The position numbers were made by a program, and so were the translations under genes. A stretch of 13,425 nucleotides of DNA, taken from the NCBI GenBank assembly GCA_903826185.1, contig CAIKDL010000135.1, positions 1 to 13,425 of the forward strand, in the 5' to 3' direction. The stretch comes from an uncultured bacterium (lineage in GTDB: Bacteria > Patescibacteriota > Minisyncoccia > Phycocordibacterales > PALSA-1337). This document shows positions 12,858 to 13,425 of the stretch, piece by piece (position 1 is the stretch's first letter; the number at the start of each line of letters is the position of its first letter). The notes below the pieces were generated by a model. It had not been told where the DNA came from. It made no database searches and worked only from the letters and a program-made list of their open reading frames with translations.

Positions 12858-13283
12858 CTACGACTTTTCTTTCATCCTTCTATGGTAATTTTTCGATTCG
12901 CGTGTGAGCGCTAATATTGTAATCGCGGCGATGTATGAGGCACTAACCTCTGGTGGCATATGATAAGGAATCTTAAAGATGATGCTTCCAAACACCAAAA
13001 TTACGACCAATGCAGTCCAAACAAGAACATAGACTTCTCCTGGATGAATAGAGTCGTGCATGTTGTGCCAACGACGGAATTCTTTTTCGGCGCTATATAT
13101 AGCTAGAGATGCACAATATATGGCGGCGACAGCTAACAATATCTCACTGTGAGACAAGACGTTATTCTCAAAAAAATCGTATATGATGGCCAGGAAGAAT
13201 ATCAGAGACCAGAAGTTTGTGATGCGGCGCCACACGGTGAAAGTCCCGAGCTTTTGTATTTTATTGGAAATATTTTCCTGCAT
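12858..13283 (-). CDS. Small integral membrane protein, about four helices, function unknown
   Basis: This 141-residue protein is not assigned to a family. Four hydrophobic stretches are visible: about residues 24-41 (WSLIFFLAIIYDFF), 47-64 (ILLAVAAIYCASLAIYSA), 83-104 (EVYVLVWTALVVILVFGSII) and 112-127 (SASYIAAITILALT). Between helices 2 and 3 is a charged loop, EKEFRRWHNMHDSIHPGE, which is Trp- and His-containing and probably cytoplasmic together with the basic N- and C-termini. The C-terminal tail is strongly basic (ESKNYHRRMKEKS). The ATG at 13283 is the first start after an upstream in-frame stop; GTG and TTG alternatives are absent. There is no Shine-Dalgarno sequence. It converges with the cell-wall fusion gene, with only three bases between the stops, and no clear terminator hairpin separates them. 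Confidence 0.75.
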   Translation of the reverse strand: MQENISNKIQKLGTFTVWRRITNFWSLIFFLAIIYDFFENNVLSHSEILLAVAAIYCASLAIYSAEKEFRRWHNMHDSIHPGEVYVLVWTALVVILVFGSIIFKIPYHMPPEVSASYIAAITILALTRESKNYHRRMKEKS

Positions 13284-13303
13284 TTTTAGTATGTTCGGCG
13301 GCT

Positions 13304-13372
13304 TTAATACGAAGCTATCATCACAAGCTTCTCTATGACGGTCTTGGCGATTTTTATGAGCTTATGGATCAT
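13304..13372 (-). CDS. Possible 22-residue ORF encoding an amphipathic peptide
   Basis: The ATG at 13372 opens a 22-codon frame reading MIHKLIKIAKTVIEKLVMIA followed by Ser-Tyr and a TAA stop, 20 bases before the membrane protein gene. The Lys/Ile/Leu periodicity would make an amphipathic helix. On the minus strand TGT-TATGAT (13389 down to 13381) is an extended -10 whose predicted start lies one or two bases before this ATG, the same leaderless layout as the helicase. It could be a leader peptide, a small membrane-active peptide or chance. Its reading frame is too short for statistical support. Confidence 0.3.
   Translation of the reverse strand: MIHKLIKIAKTVIEKLVMIASY
13311..13331. repeat. 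6-bp inverted repeat inside the small ORF
   Basis: GAAGCT (13311-13316) and AGCTTC (13326-13331) can form a hairpin with a 9-nt loop in the leader of the 141-residue membrane protein. No U-run follows on either strand. It is short and may be chance. Confidence 0.25.
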
Positions 13373-13380
13373 GTCGATAT

Positions 13381-13389
13381 ATCATAACA
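13381..13389 (-). promoter_or_regulatory. Extended -10 near the right edge
   Basis: On the minus strand TGT-TATGAT precedes the possible 22-residue ORF and the 141-residue membrane protein. Predicted start is about 13374. The -35 region is only a T-run. It may serve the membrane protein gene with an approximately 90-nt leader, or the small ORF as a leaderless message. Confidence 0.4.
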
Positions 13390-13394
13390 TTTAC

Positions 13395-13425
13395 ATGACC
13401 ATGAAAAAAGCAGCTCTTCTGAAGC
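13395..13425 (+). CDS. Possible start of a divergent plus-strand gene, cut by window edge
   Basis: ATG at 13395, with a second in-frame ATG at 13401, opens a frame MTMKKAALLK that runs off the window. A basic-then-hydrophobic start would suit a signal peptide, and the AT-rich bases before it contain TATCAT-type -10 candidates. Only ten codons are visible, so this is a weak call. Confidence 0.25.
   Translation, partial: MTMKKAALLK

Noticed and set aside
1..13425. CRISPR arrays, tRNA or rRNA genes, insertion sequences, attachment sites
   Set aside because: No regularly spaced repeats, cloverleaf candidates, transposase motifs or flanking duplications were seen on reading both strands.

Overview
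The window looks like a piece of a small-genome bacterium, most probably a Patescibacteria/CPR member of Parcubacteria type. This assignment is an inference. It rests on a divided ribosomal-protein cluster, a very short L24, almost no Shine-Dalgarno sequences, very short or absent mRNA leaders, and hypothetical membrane proteins typical of that group. There is no rRNA gene or other marker to settle it. The standard bacterial code fits every gene. No tRNA, rRNA, CRISPR array, transposase or integrase was seen, and no stretch longer than about 300 bases lacks a gene.

Layout. Positions 1-168 (minus) hold the 5' part of rpsN (zinc-type S14), cut by the window edge. Positions 169-305 hold its promoter and leader. 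Positions 326-5617 (all minus) hold four genes that do not belong to a ribosomal cluster: a small cupin, a DUF3999-like surface protein, a DUF2339-like polytopic membrane protein and a PIF1-like helicase. Positions 5633-5654 hold a strong terminator, and the helicase promoter lies against it. Positions 5708-9487 (minus) hold ten ribosomal protein genes in the conserved order rpsS-rplV-rpsC-rplP-rpmC-rpsQ-rplN-rplX-rplE. That is nine genes; rpsN, at the window start, is the tenth and normally follows rplE directly. A near-consensus promoter and a hairpin at the predicted RNA 5' end lie just upstream of rpsS. Positions 9678-11216 (minus) hold an unrecognised 512-residue helical protein with its own promoter, leader hairpin, Shine-Dalgarno sequence and terminator. 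Positions 11382-12854 (plus) encode a single-chain fusion of an L,D-transpeptidase and a D-Ala-D-Ala carboxypeptidase. Positions 12858-13283 (minus) encode a small four-helix membrane protein. The right edge holds a possible 22-residue ORF and perhaps the start of a divergent plus-strand gene.

How it fits together. The S10-spc superoperon is broken twice here: before rpsS (no rplB in front) and between rplE and rpsN. Each resulting piece starts with the same kind of promoter (TTGACT, 17-bp spacer, TGn-extended -10) and with an RNA whose first bases fold into a hairpin followed by U residues. The non-ribosomal genes use another arrangement: the helicase and the cell-wall fusion enzyme have extended -10 promoters whose predicted start points lie at or within a few bases of the ATG. 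The cell-wall fusion is functionally coherent, because DD-carboxypeptidase activity makes the tetrapeptide donors that YkuD-type L,D-transpeptidases use. The DUF2339/DUF3999 pair is a recurrent neighbour pair of unknown function in bacteria.
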